Shown here in pieces: positions 1 to 12,288 of a DNA stretch of 64,000 nt. The notes beneath the pieces are model-generated. The model worked only from the letters and a program-made list of their open reading frames with translations. It was not told the origin of the DNA and did not search any database. The DNA comes from Batrachochytrium dendrobatidis JAM81 (Eukaryota; Chytridiomycota; Chytridiomycetes; Rhizophydiales): the NCBI RefSeq assembly GCF_000203795.2, contig NW_006281102.1, positions 1,120,953-1,184,952 of the forward strand, in the 5' to 3' direction. Position numbers and translations under genes: made by a program. Positions within the stretch are counted from its first letter, which is position 1; each line of letters begins with the position of its first letter.

Positions 1-2812
1 AACGCAATGCTGCACATTACCAAACTGCTTTCCCATTATCACATAGAATCAAGTTTTTCTGCAGAAACAACACAGCGTATTTCACAGGACTTGCAAGTGG
101 CCAAAATAGAGGTGCAGGAAAAATCAGCATTGATGCAGCGGATCTACAACCAAAATGTCAAACTACGTGATCGATGTTCAGAAGTTTTAGAAAAGTCTAA
201 ACATCATAAGAGCAAGGGAAAGGAACTACTTGTAGCCACTAAGCATGCTACCGAATATGCCAACGATGTCAATGCTAGATACAAACAGCTCGATATTACG
301 ATTAAAAAAACGAACGATGCCAATTCAGCTTTAAAAATCGAAAATGAGCAATTCAAAAAAGAAGCTGCAATTGCCAATCAAAAAATTCAGGAATTGATGA
401 ATGAAAAAGTTGCAGCAGAACAAGCTTCTCGTGAACTTTCAAATGAAAAGGCTGCTACAAAGCAGAAACTTGAGCAACTTACACATGAAAAAGCTACTCT
501 TGATTTACAAACTCGGGAACTGCAAGAAAAAATCGCTTTTTTACACAAGGAAATGGATAAAGCTCAAAAATCGTTTGATTGTGATTTGGTATCGTGTATA
601 TCGAAAATGGAGCAGAAATGCAAGAATCTAGATTCAAATATTCAAACACTCCAAAAGGAAAATGTAGCGGCCAATGCAAAAATAGCAGCACTTTTGAAAC
701 CTCAGTGTGATTGTGTGTTGAAGCATGAACCCATTGGTTTATTTGACAATACTTTATTGTCTGCCTCTTTTACCCAAGCTACAGATTCACAAAAAAAGAT
801 GCAATCATTCAAACCTGGTCGTCCGCTTCCTACGATTCCGTACTCCACAACCACTTCAGACTCGATCAACAAATTAGATTTATCTAGGTCAGACAAACTT
901 TCCATTCAGCTAGCAAGCCAAAACAACCAAACTGGCCAATTTTTTAAAAATTGCAATATCTTCAACTATCGAGATCTTCCATGGGACAGTATTGAGAATG
1001 CGCTGAGTGCACATAAAGTATATTGCAGTTTGTTGAGTCGCCCCATTCAAATTTATTCCGTGTACCCGGCCATTTTGCGTAGATTTAAAAATAGACATAT
1101 TACTGCTACAATTATCCAATCACACTGGCGAGGATACAAAAACCGTAAACAGTTCTATAAACATAGAAACAGACTTTTTGTTTGTGGAGAGCTTGTTGAA
1201 AATGAGGCATCATACCTACAACATCTTTTTATTTTGATCAAAGTACGTTACTGTTCATACATTTTTTGACCCTGTCTGCATACTCAAAATACTTACTTTT
1301 TTGACTAGTCTGCGCTTCCAATTAAAGAAATTCTAAAATCGGGTCAAAAAGGAGCACTATCCAGAACTAGATTTTGCAGTATCTTGCATTCCATTGAAGC
1401 AATCGCCAATGTAACAGCCACAATATTGTATAAAATACTCAAACGACTGGATGTTTGGCATGTCAATCAGACAGTCGGAGATGTATTTTTGAGAATGGTA
1501 ACAATGCTGCTATGCACTGTTTTAAACTTTTTATAGTATAACTAACAAACCACTAACTGTATACCTATTTATTGTCACAGGTGCCCCATTTGATGTCATA
1601 CAAAGCGTATATTGAGCAGTACTCTGAGGTTTTAAAATACTATGGGCTGCTTGGTAATGGATCTGTAAGTCTAGTATTTATTCACAAGTATGCCTTAGCG
1701 ACAAAGTTGTCTTATAATATTTTACAGAGTTTAAAGTCAAATAGTCATCATGAACTTTTGGATCTTCTAATCACACCTGTACAACACATTCCACGATACG
1801 TTCTACTACTCAAAGTTAGTATTTTTATTTAAATGTAAACTGATGGGCAGTTTATAAACCAATTGATTTTGTAATTTGGACTGTTTAGGAGCTTATTAAA
1901 AACACGTCAACTCATCACCCTGATAGGCACCTTATACAGAAAGCATGTGATCAACTCCATCAACTAGTGTTGCAGATTGATGGGAACAGTATAGAAAATA
2001 TGGAATTCATTTTGTCCGATTTTCCACAGGTAAAACAATTTTACAATTGGTGACCACAGGTGTTTCAAAATATCGATTAAATATTGAAATTTCATACAAT
2101 GTAATAGTCACTTGAGCAAAACAAGCGATCTCTACTCTATTCAATTTCACTTGATGAAAACACTCAGACTATTGAAAAAGTAGCCAACGAATTTAGGATG
2201 GTAAATCGAGTGCTGTTGGTTTACTCTGATCTGATTATTGGAGCAGATGTAATGCCATCAAAAAACTCAACCCTCAAACAACTTCGATTTCAATGGGGAT
2301 TAGCGTTGAGCGATGTAACTGCAATTGAATATAATCCAGCAGTTTTGAGTAGGTTGGATACGCTTGTTATAGCTGATATGTGGAAATATTAAACTCGTAT
2401 TTTCTGTAGATGATAAAAAGCATAACTTGGGTGCTATGTGCATATCATGGAGATGTGATGAAAGATCAGGAACCTATTGTATTCCCTACATCAATTCCCA
2501 AATGGGACTATCATGGACTTTGGTAAGCTTTTTGTGCTATAATATCATGCACTTGATTGGTTAAAATGCTACTGTTTGTAATACTGGGATTTATACAGTC
2601 TAATATGCAAAGTTGACATGAAATTTTGGATTTAGAAAATTCAATCAACTTGGAAGAATGCTTCCAAATTTCCTGGCATGACAAACAAGCTGGGACTGAT
2701 ATCGCGGTCTTTGGTTGATACTACTGGTGAAAATATTAGAAATACGCCTTTTAATTTGCTGGGTGATGCATTCGGTCAAATCAACATACAAGATGATCAA
2801 ATTAAATGCTGA
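1..2812 (+). CDS. RhoGEF (Dbl homology + PH-like), 5' partial
   Basis: Likely a guanine-nucleotide exchange factor for Rho-family GTPases. The first ~230 residues are a coiled coil rich in Lys, Glu and Gln. An IQ-like motif follows (IIQSHWRGYKNRKQFYKH, about 1108-1161). The DH domain begins in the same exon with LVENEASYLQHL and continues through short exons at 1309-1497, 1581-1664, 1728-1814 and 1889-2029, including the typical DLLITPVQHIPRYVLLLK helix. A PH-like segment starts near 2108 (RMVNRVLLVYSDLIIG). The last exon appears to end with TGA at 2810-2812. The frame is open to the left edge, so the ATG at 7 need not be the true start. The exact splice near 2370-2410 is uncertain; a short intron ending at TAG 2410 reads best. 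The family is well supported, the GTPase target unknown. Confidence 0.8.
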
Positions 2813-3521
2813 ATTAAACATTGAGATGAACGTTTTTCAAGGGCGTGAGCTACCAAAGAAATTAATCTTACTGGCTTTGTCTTGTCTGGCAAAATACTCG
2901 AGAGAATCCAGACGAAAAAATGGCAAGCCAAGTTTGTACTTCAAATTTACAAAAGACATGAAAGGACTGGTGCTGATATATATTTTTGTTTGGCAAAGAT
3001 ATACTGGCGTTGTTATTACACCTAGATTCAATACTGTACAATTTCATATGGGTTTTGGCCAAAACAATATGCCATGAATTCTCAAATTTTCAATTAAAAA
3101 TATACTGTTGTTTAGTTCAAGATTCATTTAATTTTAACTTTGAAATAGATTAATCTATTGAGCTTGTATTCATATTGAAATGATGCAAGGCCAGATATTT
3201 GGTCAGAAATCTCATGAAGCGATTGGCATCAATTTACTGGATAGTACTCATTTTTTGGACTCTGAAACATTGCAGATTGACTGATTAAACATGGTTTCTA
3301 GCCACTCAACAAACTGCAATGTTGCAAGGCATGAGTATATATCGTCCATCCTTGAGCATTGCTATAAACCACTTTAAAGAATGGTCTTGTATGGCGTGTA
3401 ATTACAACATCAAACAGCAATCACTGCAAGACAAATAGTGCTATATCTTGTGTGAATACGACTGTAATTGTTTAATCGCGAGTGTTGAATTCACGAGTTT
3501 ATAGCTGTTTTATTATAGTAT
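2813..3521. other. intergenic, contains dispersed repeat copy A
   Basis: No convincing gene. Open frames here on both strands have no splice-consistent extension and no recognisable domain. About 255 bp of it (3209-3463) is a dispersed repeat with a second copy at 12538-12794. Confidence 0.6.
3209..3463 (+). repeat. dispersed repeat family 1, copy A
   Basis: About 255 bp nearly identical to 12538-12794 in the same orientation, starting at AATCTCATGAAGCGATTGG and ending at GTGTGAATACGACT. The copies differ by scattered substitutions and a few bases near the GGACTCT stretch. Sequence beyond both ends is unrelated. I see no open reading frame or clear terminal inverted repeat, so a short non-autonomous element is the simplest reading. 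Confidence 0.85.
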
Positions 3522-6001
3522 ATGATGGTTCAACAAGAAAAAGTTGGTATAAAGGCGCCAGTAAAGGTTGGTTTACAATACCTACAAGATAAAATACATT
3601 TCGAGTCTCAATATCATTTCATCGATTAGAAATGGCAGGATTTAGTAGCTAAACTTTAAATAGAATGTCAGATCCAGCAGTGGTAAGCGTGTTTTGGCAG
3701 ATGGAGGAGGTTTAACTCCATTACCATCAGAGGATCAAGGTATGCTGCGTTCATTATATTCTATTGTTTAAATGTATCTACTCGAGATACATCTGGACTA
3801 AACCATAGTGTTGTATCGTGTAACTGATACTGGCATGGCTAATCATCAATTTTTAGATTATTATAGTATATACCTGCCCACTATTCAGCGTGTTGGTCCA
3901 GAAGGTGTCAAATTGACACAGGATGCTGAGCAGATTCGCTGTACTGATGGTCAATCTAAAGTAGGCATCTCATTGAAAGCTGAAGAGTTGAAGATTCCAT
4001 CGCCACTTGCCCAAAGTGTAGGTTTGATGATGCAATGTATAGATTGGCATGATATGCTATACTCTTGGCACTGAACGAATAATGGTTTGCGATTTTGATT
4101 TGAATTATAGACCCATACTAGCACAATAAAAGAATTTGTTGGGAATATCTTATCAAGACAAGATCAACTTTGTTCAACTCAGGTATTTGATCTAGGCAGA
4201 TGTTTTGCGATACAATACTGAGTTTTAATCTTGTTGCGATTTCATCAAATATAGCCCGAAGCTCAAGAAAAATTGGAGAACCTTAAAAATGCCATCAATA
4301 CTCACAACACATCCTTGATTTCGTTTGAACTGGACCATGCTTTGGCTTTGCCCAACTCAGAGGTGAGTTGCACATTACAATTTGAATCGGATGTTGAATC
4401 GAATACAAAAAAGGATTTGCAGTAACTCATGATATGCATTTTAACTCGTTAAAAGAATGTAGAGGCAACAGAAGCAGACCGAAAGTTAAATTACAAAATC
4501 CAACAAGGATTTATCAAGATCAAAGAGCTGGATGTTGTTCTTGTCGAAAAACTAGCTGTAGGTGGTATTTGGTTGCTTGATTCTTGATTTCGCGACTAAA
4601 TGTATATACTTGTTCGTTCACCTGGTCTACCTAGACAGCACGGACGCTCAAAAAGGAAAGATTGATTAGAGATAGTGTATCTGGTACACCCAATACAGTT
4701 GGAACGCCTGGATCTATTTCCTACCATAATACACTTTCTGATGATGATGACGATTTTGAACTTCGAAGCGTGCATTCAATGGACAAAGATATATTTATAA
4801 CCGAGCCCAAGCTTTCTATGCGTTCCAAAGTTGGTAGAGAGAGTCTGGGACAAAAACGAAAGCAAAGTAAAGTTTATGTTAAAACCTTTTTGATCCACTC
4901 AAATCTGCAAACTATATATGTTCAACTAAACATAACAATGCGGTTTTTATTCCAGATCCAATAGCCATTTCTAATGCCGAAAGTGGAAAATTAAAAAGTT
5001 ATCAACAAGGGGATTTTATTTCTCGCAATATAATTGCAAGTGGATGCATCAAGATATTGCTTTAAAAATGGCAAGCCATCTAACATGATTTGGTTTTAGC
5101 TAGGACCGGATGCTAGATATTATAGTGCCATGACAGATGAGGAGATTGATCGCGTTAATCGGTTGATTGCAAACAACGACGATGAGCCAGACAAACCAGC
5201 TTCATCACATACTGTTTCAAAACAGCAAGTGGTATGCAATATAATACCTTGTGATTTAGAACTGAAGAATTTGTAGCTCACTTATCTGTTGGGTGTGCAT
5301 AGATTGCATCAGTTGTAAGCCAGCTAAATACATTGCAATCCAGTTTGCTTCCTGAAGGAAATGAACTGACATTGCTTCAAAGAATAGACAAGTAAGCTGT
5401 GCATTTAAGCTGTATTCATTTATTCATTGGTCAAAGCCTAATGGTTAAACGGTTATTTTCAAGTCAACTATGTGATTTTGTTCCACAGGATCAATGGGAA
5501 GAACGATCATTGGTGTGGTCTACATCGACAACGCCTGGACACCATACACCAATGACAAGGAATTGGCTTAGAAGTGGAGCTCAATCCGCTGTTTTTTCAG
5601 ATATTTCAAAAACTTCAAAAGGTACAAAACAACATTAGCCTATGCATGCCAATTGTGAATATAGCTCAAAGACTGCTTACAGATTGCTGCACCTAATTAT
5701 AGATTTAGAAACGATTCTGCGCGATACAAAGCTTCCAACCTCGAGCATATCCGTTTTTTCAGATTTAAATCGTTTAAAGCAGATTGATGACCAACTGGAG
5801 CAACTTGACAATCAAGACACAAGGGTAAATGATATAAACTGCGTGCCTTTACTTTTTGGTCAGCACTGCAACTAACTTGTAACTGCATAGCCATTGACTC
5901 GGGAGGATTTGCAAATGTTGCTGTCTGATTATCGATGCTCTAATGTTCATCTCATTAATGGTGAAGAGCAGTCGTGTGAACTGCCTTGTTACGAAGAGTA
6001 A
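3522..6001 (+). CDS. FSIP1-like (fibrous sheath-interacting protein 1) protein
   Basis: A many-exon gene starting MMVQQEKVGIK and ending at TAA 5999-6001. Recognisable pieces in order are: a segment IQQGFIKIKELDVVLVEKL (exon near 4455-4560); an acidic stretch SDDDDDFELRS (about 4737-4770); a segment ending GDFISRN followed by LGPDARYYSAMTDEEIDRVN (about 5000-5180); and a C-terminal helix IDDQLEQLDNQDTR joined to LTREDLQMLLSDYRC. This order resembles vertebrate FSIP1: a coiled LDK-type helix, DFIKRNIELAK, then a terminal Leu-rich helix. FSIP1 is a sperm-flagellum fibrous-sheath and ciliary protein, so a zoospore flagellar role is inferred. Exon borders in the first 300 bp are tentative. It could be a generic coiled-coil protein. 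Confidence 0.6.
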
Positions 6002-6386
6002 ATCAATGAATATTAAATTCATGAAGATATATGTGACTGAAATATGAATTGCTCGTCTTTACAGCCATCGATAAAGAGTATGAATGAATAGATAAACAAT
6101 AAATTGTCAGCAATTATCACTCTTGACGCTGTTTTGCAAATCTCGGTAGATTGTTGATTTGAATGGCAAGAACGTCCATGGATCGTGCCTTTTGCATTTC
6201 AATGACAATCTGACTTGTTGGTGCAGTCAGTTTGCTGATCCTCGATTCTTTAACGTTTCACTTGTAAAGTCTATGCTAATCTACAGCAGTCTCATACCAT
6301 CAGAATACTTTCAAAACAAAATTGATTTGAAATATAAATATTGCATTTTCATTCCTTTTGTTCATCTTTAACCAATACTGAACAGA
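6002..6386. other. intergenic spacer
   Basis: 385 bp between two plus-strand genes. It should hold the 3' end of the FSIP1-like gene and the promoter of the FHA-domain gene. I see no repeat or RNA gene. Confidence 0.4.
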
Positions 6387-7587
6387 ATGCCAGACAGGAA
6401 ATCAGCAGCTCAGCACACAACGGATCAAGGCAGTCGGTCTCGTTCATCAACAAAGAATGAATATTCTAGAAGAGATAGAACAAATGCAAGTCCACATAGA
6501 CGGAACAGCAATGCAAGTCCTACTCGTCGTCGTTCCAGGTCACCTAGACAATCAACTTCTGGTAAGATTGATAGATTTCAACAATGATGCAGTGTTGACA
6601 GGCAGCTGCCAACAACAGCTTGGTAGTACTGGATTTGTCTAATATGGTTTTATATCTGTTTTCCATGGCCAAACTGGACAGTTCGTGAAAGCAAACGGGA
6701 CAGTACTAGAAATAAAGACCATCAATTTGGGTATGTAGTGCATCCACATGTCTAATACTAGACCACCAAGCTGGCATGGATAGATATAGGACATTTGAAA
6801 CCAACATTATCCTAACATGTACTTTGTAATCTACCAACAGATCTCAGCACGCTAATCATGAAGACACATCTAATACCAAACCAGTATCAGCTCCAAAAGA
6901 TGCACCTAATTTTTCAGTATCTGGAGCGTTGGTTGCTGATGTTAATTCATATAAAGGAGTCGTTTTAAAGTATAGGTGATTTCAATATTCTGAATCCAGT
7001 CAAGTATTTCAAGCTTGGTATTCACAGTATGAGTTCTCATGTACTTTTTAAATACAGCGAACCCCCCGAGGCAAGAAAACCTACGGAAAAGTATAGACTA
7101 TACGTCTTTAAAGGAAAAGAACAAGTTGGTTCGTCTAGTTGAAATTTTAAAGTACATTGGTTTTACTTGAACTCATATTTTATTGTTTCGATTAGATATG
7201 TTGCATATATATCAGCAAAGCGCCTTTTTACTGGGCAGAGAGCGACTTGTTGCAGACATTCCAATTGATCATCCATCATGCTCTAAGCAACATGCCGTTT
7301 TACAATTTCGACAGATTGTTTCTACTGACGAAATTGGCCAGATTACAAAATCTACAGTGTATGTTATATGTAGTTTCTGATTGGTTGAGTTAGTATTTGA
7401 AAAAACAACTACTTACCTAATTTCTGACAGGCTTTACATTATAGATTTGAACTCTGCCAATGGAACATTTGTAGGTGGAAATAAAATACCACCATCTCGG
7501 TACTACGAGCTAAAACCATTGGACGTGATCAAATTTGGCTTTAGCACACGAGAGTATGTGCTTATGACTGAAGACATGGCTAAATGA
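6387..7587 (+). CDS. SNIP1/Pml1-type FHA-domain pre-mRNA splicing factor
   Basis: The N-terminus is Arg/Ser-rich (RRDRTNASPHRRNSNASP, RRRSRSPRQS), as in splicing-associated proteins. Later exons give a conserved lead-in (FSVSGALVADVN, YSEPPEARKP, YRLYVFKGKE), then a forkhead-associated domain: FLLGRERLVADIPIDHPSCS, KQHAVLQFRQ, YIIDLNSANGTFVGG, and a terminal YVLMTEDM. Key phosphopeptide-binding residues (GRE, SxxH, NG) are present. Human SNIP1 and yeast Pml1 sit in the spliceosome / RES complex and bind phosphothreonine, so a nuclear splicing role is expected. Stop TGA is at 7585-7587. The gene lies tail-to-tail with the minus-strand gene ending at 7681. Confidence 0.9.
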
Positions 7588-7680
7588 AAGTGAGTTGGAT
7601 AATATCCTTGGTTGCAGCATTTATTTAGTTATTTCCGGTATAAAATCAAAAGTTGACGTTGGATTAGAGTAATACTTTGA

Positions 7681-9802
7681 TTATGATTTGAATTTAAGAG
7701 GCTGCTCATACGGTGGCCTTGGTGGACCCATATCCTCCACGAATCCAGACATGGATGATTTTTTTGGTTTGAGAATCTCTACTTCAACTGGATGTGTTGG
7801 TATCGCATCGCTACCTGGGTTTGTTTTGGGTTGGTTCGCTATGGATGCTCTACGACTTCCAGATTTGCTAGAGTTGGGAGAAGTCGTCTTTGAGAAAAAC
7901 TACTTGGACACAAAGTTAATTATGTCTGGATTCATGTGACAAGAGCAAACATGAATGGTTTAAAGCCATAGGTTACAATCTGAATGACTCACATCGATAT
8001 GGCTGCCACCTCGCGTATATGTTTTTAAGCGTAGTCTTTCTTTTTCTGCTTCGCTTACTGGTTGAAAGTCGGCTGGGTATCCTATTTCAAAGTGAAAGGC
8101 TGTTTAAAATGGATTCATGTACGATATGCACTGGGCATTGCGTTTTGCAAGAGTCACCTGAAAAATCTATCCGATCCAATGATGATCGTGATTTTGATTT
8201 ACTAAAAAATGGATATATCTGCAGATTGAGAATGCTGTAGGTCAGTTATAAAGCCAAACATCAGATATTCCTACATTGGATCAGCTAATCGCTTTATCAT
8301 ATCTGCATCTCTCTATATATATTTCACATTAAATTACAATGACTATTAGCTAAACTGTGTAATTTTGAACAAATGTGTATGACAATTTAAAATGCAAGTG
8401 TCTTACCATACTCAAATTCAAAGATGAAGAGCGGGAAGTTGACAACTTATCCATGGATTTGAAAAGTTTGTTCATCTCACTATGCTTTCGGACCACCTCT
8501 AATTTGGCTTTGTATGCTGGAGGATATTGAGAGGGATCCGTAAGACGACTTGTGGCATCCTATATAACATGATTATCAATGCATCAATCAAGAGGGTGTA
8601 GCATATCATCAAGTATAAATACACCAGAATGTATTTTGAACACTTGGCAGACTTGGCCATATTATTTTCAGCAACTATGAGCAAGTTGTCATGGGATTAT
8701 CAACCCATCATACGCTACCTTTTTGGATACATCAAACTTTGACATGCATCACGCAGTATGGATAATTGATTATGATTCAATAAGATTTATAAAATTACAG
8801 TAGTATTGACCAGAATGTTGAGATGCGTGGTTTAGACAAACACGAAGATTGAATGTTAGCAACGCAACGATACAGCTAAAATATTGATGGTGATTGAGTT
8901 GTTTAAAGATATTGAGATTGAATAATAAAAATCAAGTGCACAAGATTGTTCAACCATTACAAAGCACTGTGTTTCCTGATTGATAGAATCACCGTGTATG
9001 CATAAATATTAAGAAAACAATAAAACTACCAACAGCGACCTACATGATTTGATTTTGCACTCTGAAGAGTGTTTTGGTATCGCTTTTTTGCCAAAGTAGT
9101 GGTACTTCCAATAGGAGGAAGACGAATTGGCTCTAATATATGCGAAGCTGACAATGCCATGATATCATTATTAGTTTCGGGCTCAACCTCTGATTTCATA
9201 ATGAATCCATCATCTTCAAAAATTGAAAATGTTGATCCAGTATTTTGCGATGATTTTGCCTTGTATAGACTTTGGTTAGTTTTGAATAAATTGTCTTCGG
9301 CTTTGTCGAGGCGAGCATCGATTTTTCGTTGGGCTTTTTTCAATACTTTTTCAATTTCTTTTGCTGCTTTGTTGCGATTGTCTAGATCTTCATCAGTGGC
9401 ATTTCTGGTGATTGGGGCTATGGGTTTTAAAGGTGTTATACTTTGAGAGCTATTCATTTGCATAGTATTCCTTGATTCAAGAGGTCCAGTCAGGTCCAAT
9501 TTAGAGCCAGGCCGATTTAAAAGGTTTGAGCGATGTCGAAGCTGAGTTTTTTGCATTTCCAAATCAGAGCAAGTCACAAACGATGAAGACTTTGGGTCAT
9601 GCAAATGAGCAGTGCTGGTTTTGTTGACTGCCGCAAATTTGACATTATTGGTGGTTTTTGATCGAGGCAAGTTTCCTTTTAGACTAGCCAAAACTGTGCT
9701 ACTATGAGTTTGCAGTGATGGGTTTTGCTCGTCCAAAACATCTTGTGATCCGCTATAAATTTCTTGGGATTCCATACTTGTTCTTTTAGTCAGAGATCGC
9801 AT
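7681..9802 (-). CDS. unrecognised multi-exon protein, Ser-rich with charged helix
   Basis: Not recognised. The first exon runs from ATG 9800-9802 to about 9045 (about 250 residues, Ser/Thr/Asn-rich). It contains a strongly charged helix (IEKVLKKAQRKIDARLDKAE) and a linker with LEPIRLPPIG. Internal exons include 8407-8559 (DATSRLTDPSQYPPAYKAKL, flanked by TAG and GTAAGA). An exon near 7993-8110 contains EIGYPADFQPVSEAEKERL and ends at a GTGAGT donor. The last exon, 7681-7899, is proline-rich (GPPRPPYEQPLKFKS, then TAA). The intron between 7993 and 7899 has perfect GT and TAG ends and the frame continues. One join between 8407 and 8110 is unresolved. Predicted to be a soluble, partly disordered protein. 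Confidence 0.6.
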
Positions 9803-10639
9803 GATGTCAAGAGTTTTGCAAATAGGATTGCCTGGAGTTGGGCGAAATTAGTGGATTGAAATGCTAAAAGTATGAGAAAACAGGGTAGCAAAAGTTGAAT
9901 TTAAATAAGCACAACTATAACTTTATCAGTTGGATCGTGGAGTTTATCTCTCTTTAACCCTAGAATGTTGCAGCTAGTTGAATGCCAAGTTCAATTTCAT
10001 GGATGGAACCGTGGCGCAGATTGTGGATGTTTTAGTCAACCACGCGACGCGTTTTGCCACATGAATCACGTGATAAAGTGTAATTTCAGTTATTTTAATG
10101 TCAAATTTCGTATTCCCAATCTGTGCATGGAGATCGTGTTGTTCAAACAGAGCGACATTGGTGAACTTAATCTACACTCTTTTCCACCAAATACTGTATT
10201 TTTCAGTATTGTTTTTCAAGGCAATCAGATTGCTTTTGTCCAGTCAAAATCAACGCAATCCACCTAAAAAATACAAAACTTCAAATATGGATTTGCATCT
10301 AGTTTGCTACATCCATAAAAGTCAACAAAATCCCAACCATGCTAACAGTGACATAAACCCATAAGATCAAGTTTTGATTCAACTATTTATTAAAAGCTTG
10401 GCCCTGTGATTTTTCTTTGATAACTGGGATTATCGTTCCATTTGTATAACTCGATGGTTTATACTTGGTATCCATGTAAAAGCCAACTTGTGTTAAAATA
10501 GGTATTGTGTCAAAATAAAATAAGCAATAGTTGCAGCTGTGGAATAAAAATGCGTCATTCTGGTAATAAAACTGTTTGAAATGATCACAATACGACTGTT
10601 TTCACAATTGAAAGAGTACAGGTAGTTTTGAATGACAGA
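9803..10639. other. intergenic, no supported gene
   Basis: 837 bp between the start of the minus-strand gene at 9802 and the 3' end of DCP1. A 100-codon plus-strand frame at 9965-10267 has no splice context or recognisable motif and is probably chance. The region should carry the promoter of the 9802 gene. Confidence 0.45.
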
Positions 10640-12288
10640 TTACGACGACTGGAGTTTTGCCATTTGGTAGCTATTATATAAAGCTTTTGCAAAAAACGGA
10701 TCCTATATTATTGAATAAAAGGGTTGGGTTACAATAGTGTATTCCAGTTAGATGAAAGCTTGGTGGTTTGAGCATGTACAAAAAGGCAATTTTTGTAATT
10801 CAAAATATAAAGATAATTAATCGTACTCTGACCAACGACAGCACTCTTGCGTAGAATTCAGTTTCATCCATTATTTCTCTGGAAGAAACTGGACCCATAT
10901 GATCAATTCCGTTCCAAATGTCTATCATGTTGATTAATTGAACCGGCTGATGACTATGCAAATGCGATTTTTGATTCAACTGCTGCAAATGATGTGGTTT
11001 TGGGCTCACTCTAGACTGTAGCTGGATGGCTCCATTTAATACATCTTGGGGTGACTGATGTTGCTGATACGGAGCATTTCCAAATTGCTCAATTGGGTAT
11101 GGGTTGTACTCGGGCGGCAACTGCGGATGGCTGACTATTGGGTATTGAGGCGGCTCCTGTGAGTATGGTCTGCGAGGAGGGCCCTGCTGAGCTAGTCTAA
11201 GTATCAAGCAAAACCGTGTATTAGATTAGCATCTATTAAAAGCAACTCGGTGCCAAAAAGCCTACTCTGAAAGATATACTGCTAAGCGCTGACGATCGGA
11301 TGGCTCAAAGATCCATAGTCCCACAATCGAGTCTTTAATTATTTGAATCGAGTAAAGTTTCAAATTTAGTAGTCTGATGTGTATTTAACCAGATACATAT
11401 TCATGGATTCAAATCATTTCATTGAGCCAAGCAAGTTTTTTTTGTAGCAGTTTGAATATCTATGCATACCATTTGGAAGTCTGTAAATGAGGTAATCACC
11501 CAGCATTTCAAACTGGAGGTCATTAGTTAGCGGGACAACCAGGTTTTCTGTTGACAAACGATTCATTATTACAAATGCATTGCGTGGCTCGATACTTCGT
11601 TGGTACACAAATATAGTGCCCTCAATTCCTCGTTTTGTCTAAATTGAAAAGTTTATGTCAAACACTATGGTTTAGTCAAACATTACACTATTCCTGCTGT
11701 GTCCATTGAGATGGTTTAGAATTCCAAGACTCGATGTATTCAAAAAGCAATTCGAGTGTTGACACGCGAACGATTGTCATGCAACATGACTAAAAAGATG
11801 CAGGTTTCTTGACAACGACTCAACAAGGCTGGTTAAATATGTTTTACATTTTAGACCAGACTGTCGATCTGATCAGAATCACTTGTATGACCAAACATCC
11901 AAATCAAGGGGTGGGTGTTATTATTGTGGGCAAGAGCAAATATGCCGAATTTAGAATTGCTGGGCACAATCGTACAGTTGGCAAATCGTTATAGGCCAGC
12001 AGTTTAGTATGAAAAAGATGATTTAAATCATTTGAAAGGGTATCACAACAAAGACTGGAGCCAACAGGCAGCATAGACAATACTGGAATAGATGATGCAA
12101 GAATGGAAACTGACCCAAGTCTGGGAACGAGATTCAAAGCTATATACTGTGACATGACTCGATGTTTCGCTTATAGACTCTATCAATGGGTCATGTCGAC
12201 GAAGGACACTAAGGTTTAGAGCTCTTTTCGTGGATGCATAGTCAATTGCCATGGTTGAGTTGGTTGAAATCAAGGTCAAACCTCGCAT
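10640..12288 (-). CDS. DCP1: mRNA-decapping enzyme subunit 1
   Basis: Activator of the Dcp2 decapping enzyme in 5'-to-3' mRNA decay, acting in P-bodies. Five exons close in frame (12288-12115, 11638-11470, 11332-11266, 11196-10833, 10702-10640), giving 278 residues. The EVH1 domain is clear: NLSVLRRHDP, VYSFE, KRGIEGTIFVYQRS, FVIMNRLSTENLVVPLTNDL, then IVGLWIFEPSDRQRLAVYL. A Pro/Gln-rich linker (PRRPYSQEPPQYP, then many QH-rich turns) follows. The end, ETEFYARVLSLV plus DPFFAKALYNSYQMAKLQ, fits the metazoan/plant-type trimerisation helix, which yeast Dcp1 lacks. The start MRGLTLIST is the first ATG in frame. The 5' intron (about 476 bp) is unusually long for this window. Confidence 0.93.

Noticed and set aside
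2715..3077. 120-codon plus-strand frame and antisense partners
   Set aside because: Starts inside the RhoGEF last exon in another frame, ends in AT-rich spacer, and has no homologous motif.
9965..10267. 100-codon plus-strand frame MLQLVECQVQF
   Set aside because: No recognised motif or splice extension; probably chance in a spacer.
11809..11994. 61-codon plus-strand frame in the first DCP1 intron
   Set aside because: No motif. The surrounding intron has proper splice ends and the DCP1 frame closes without it.
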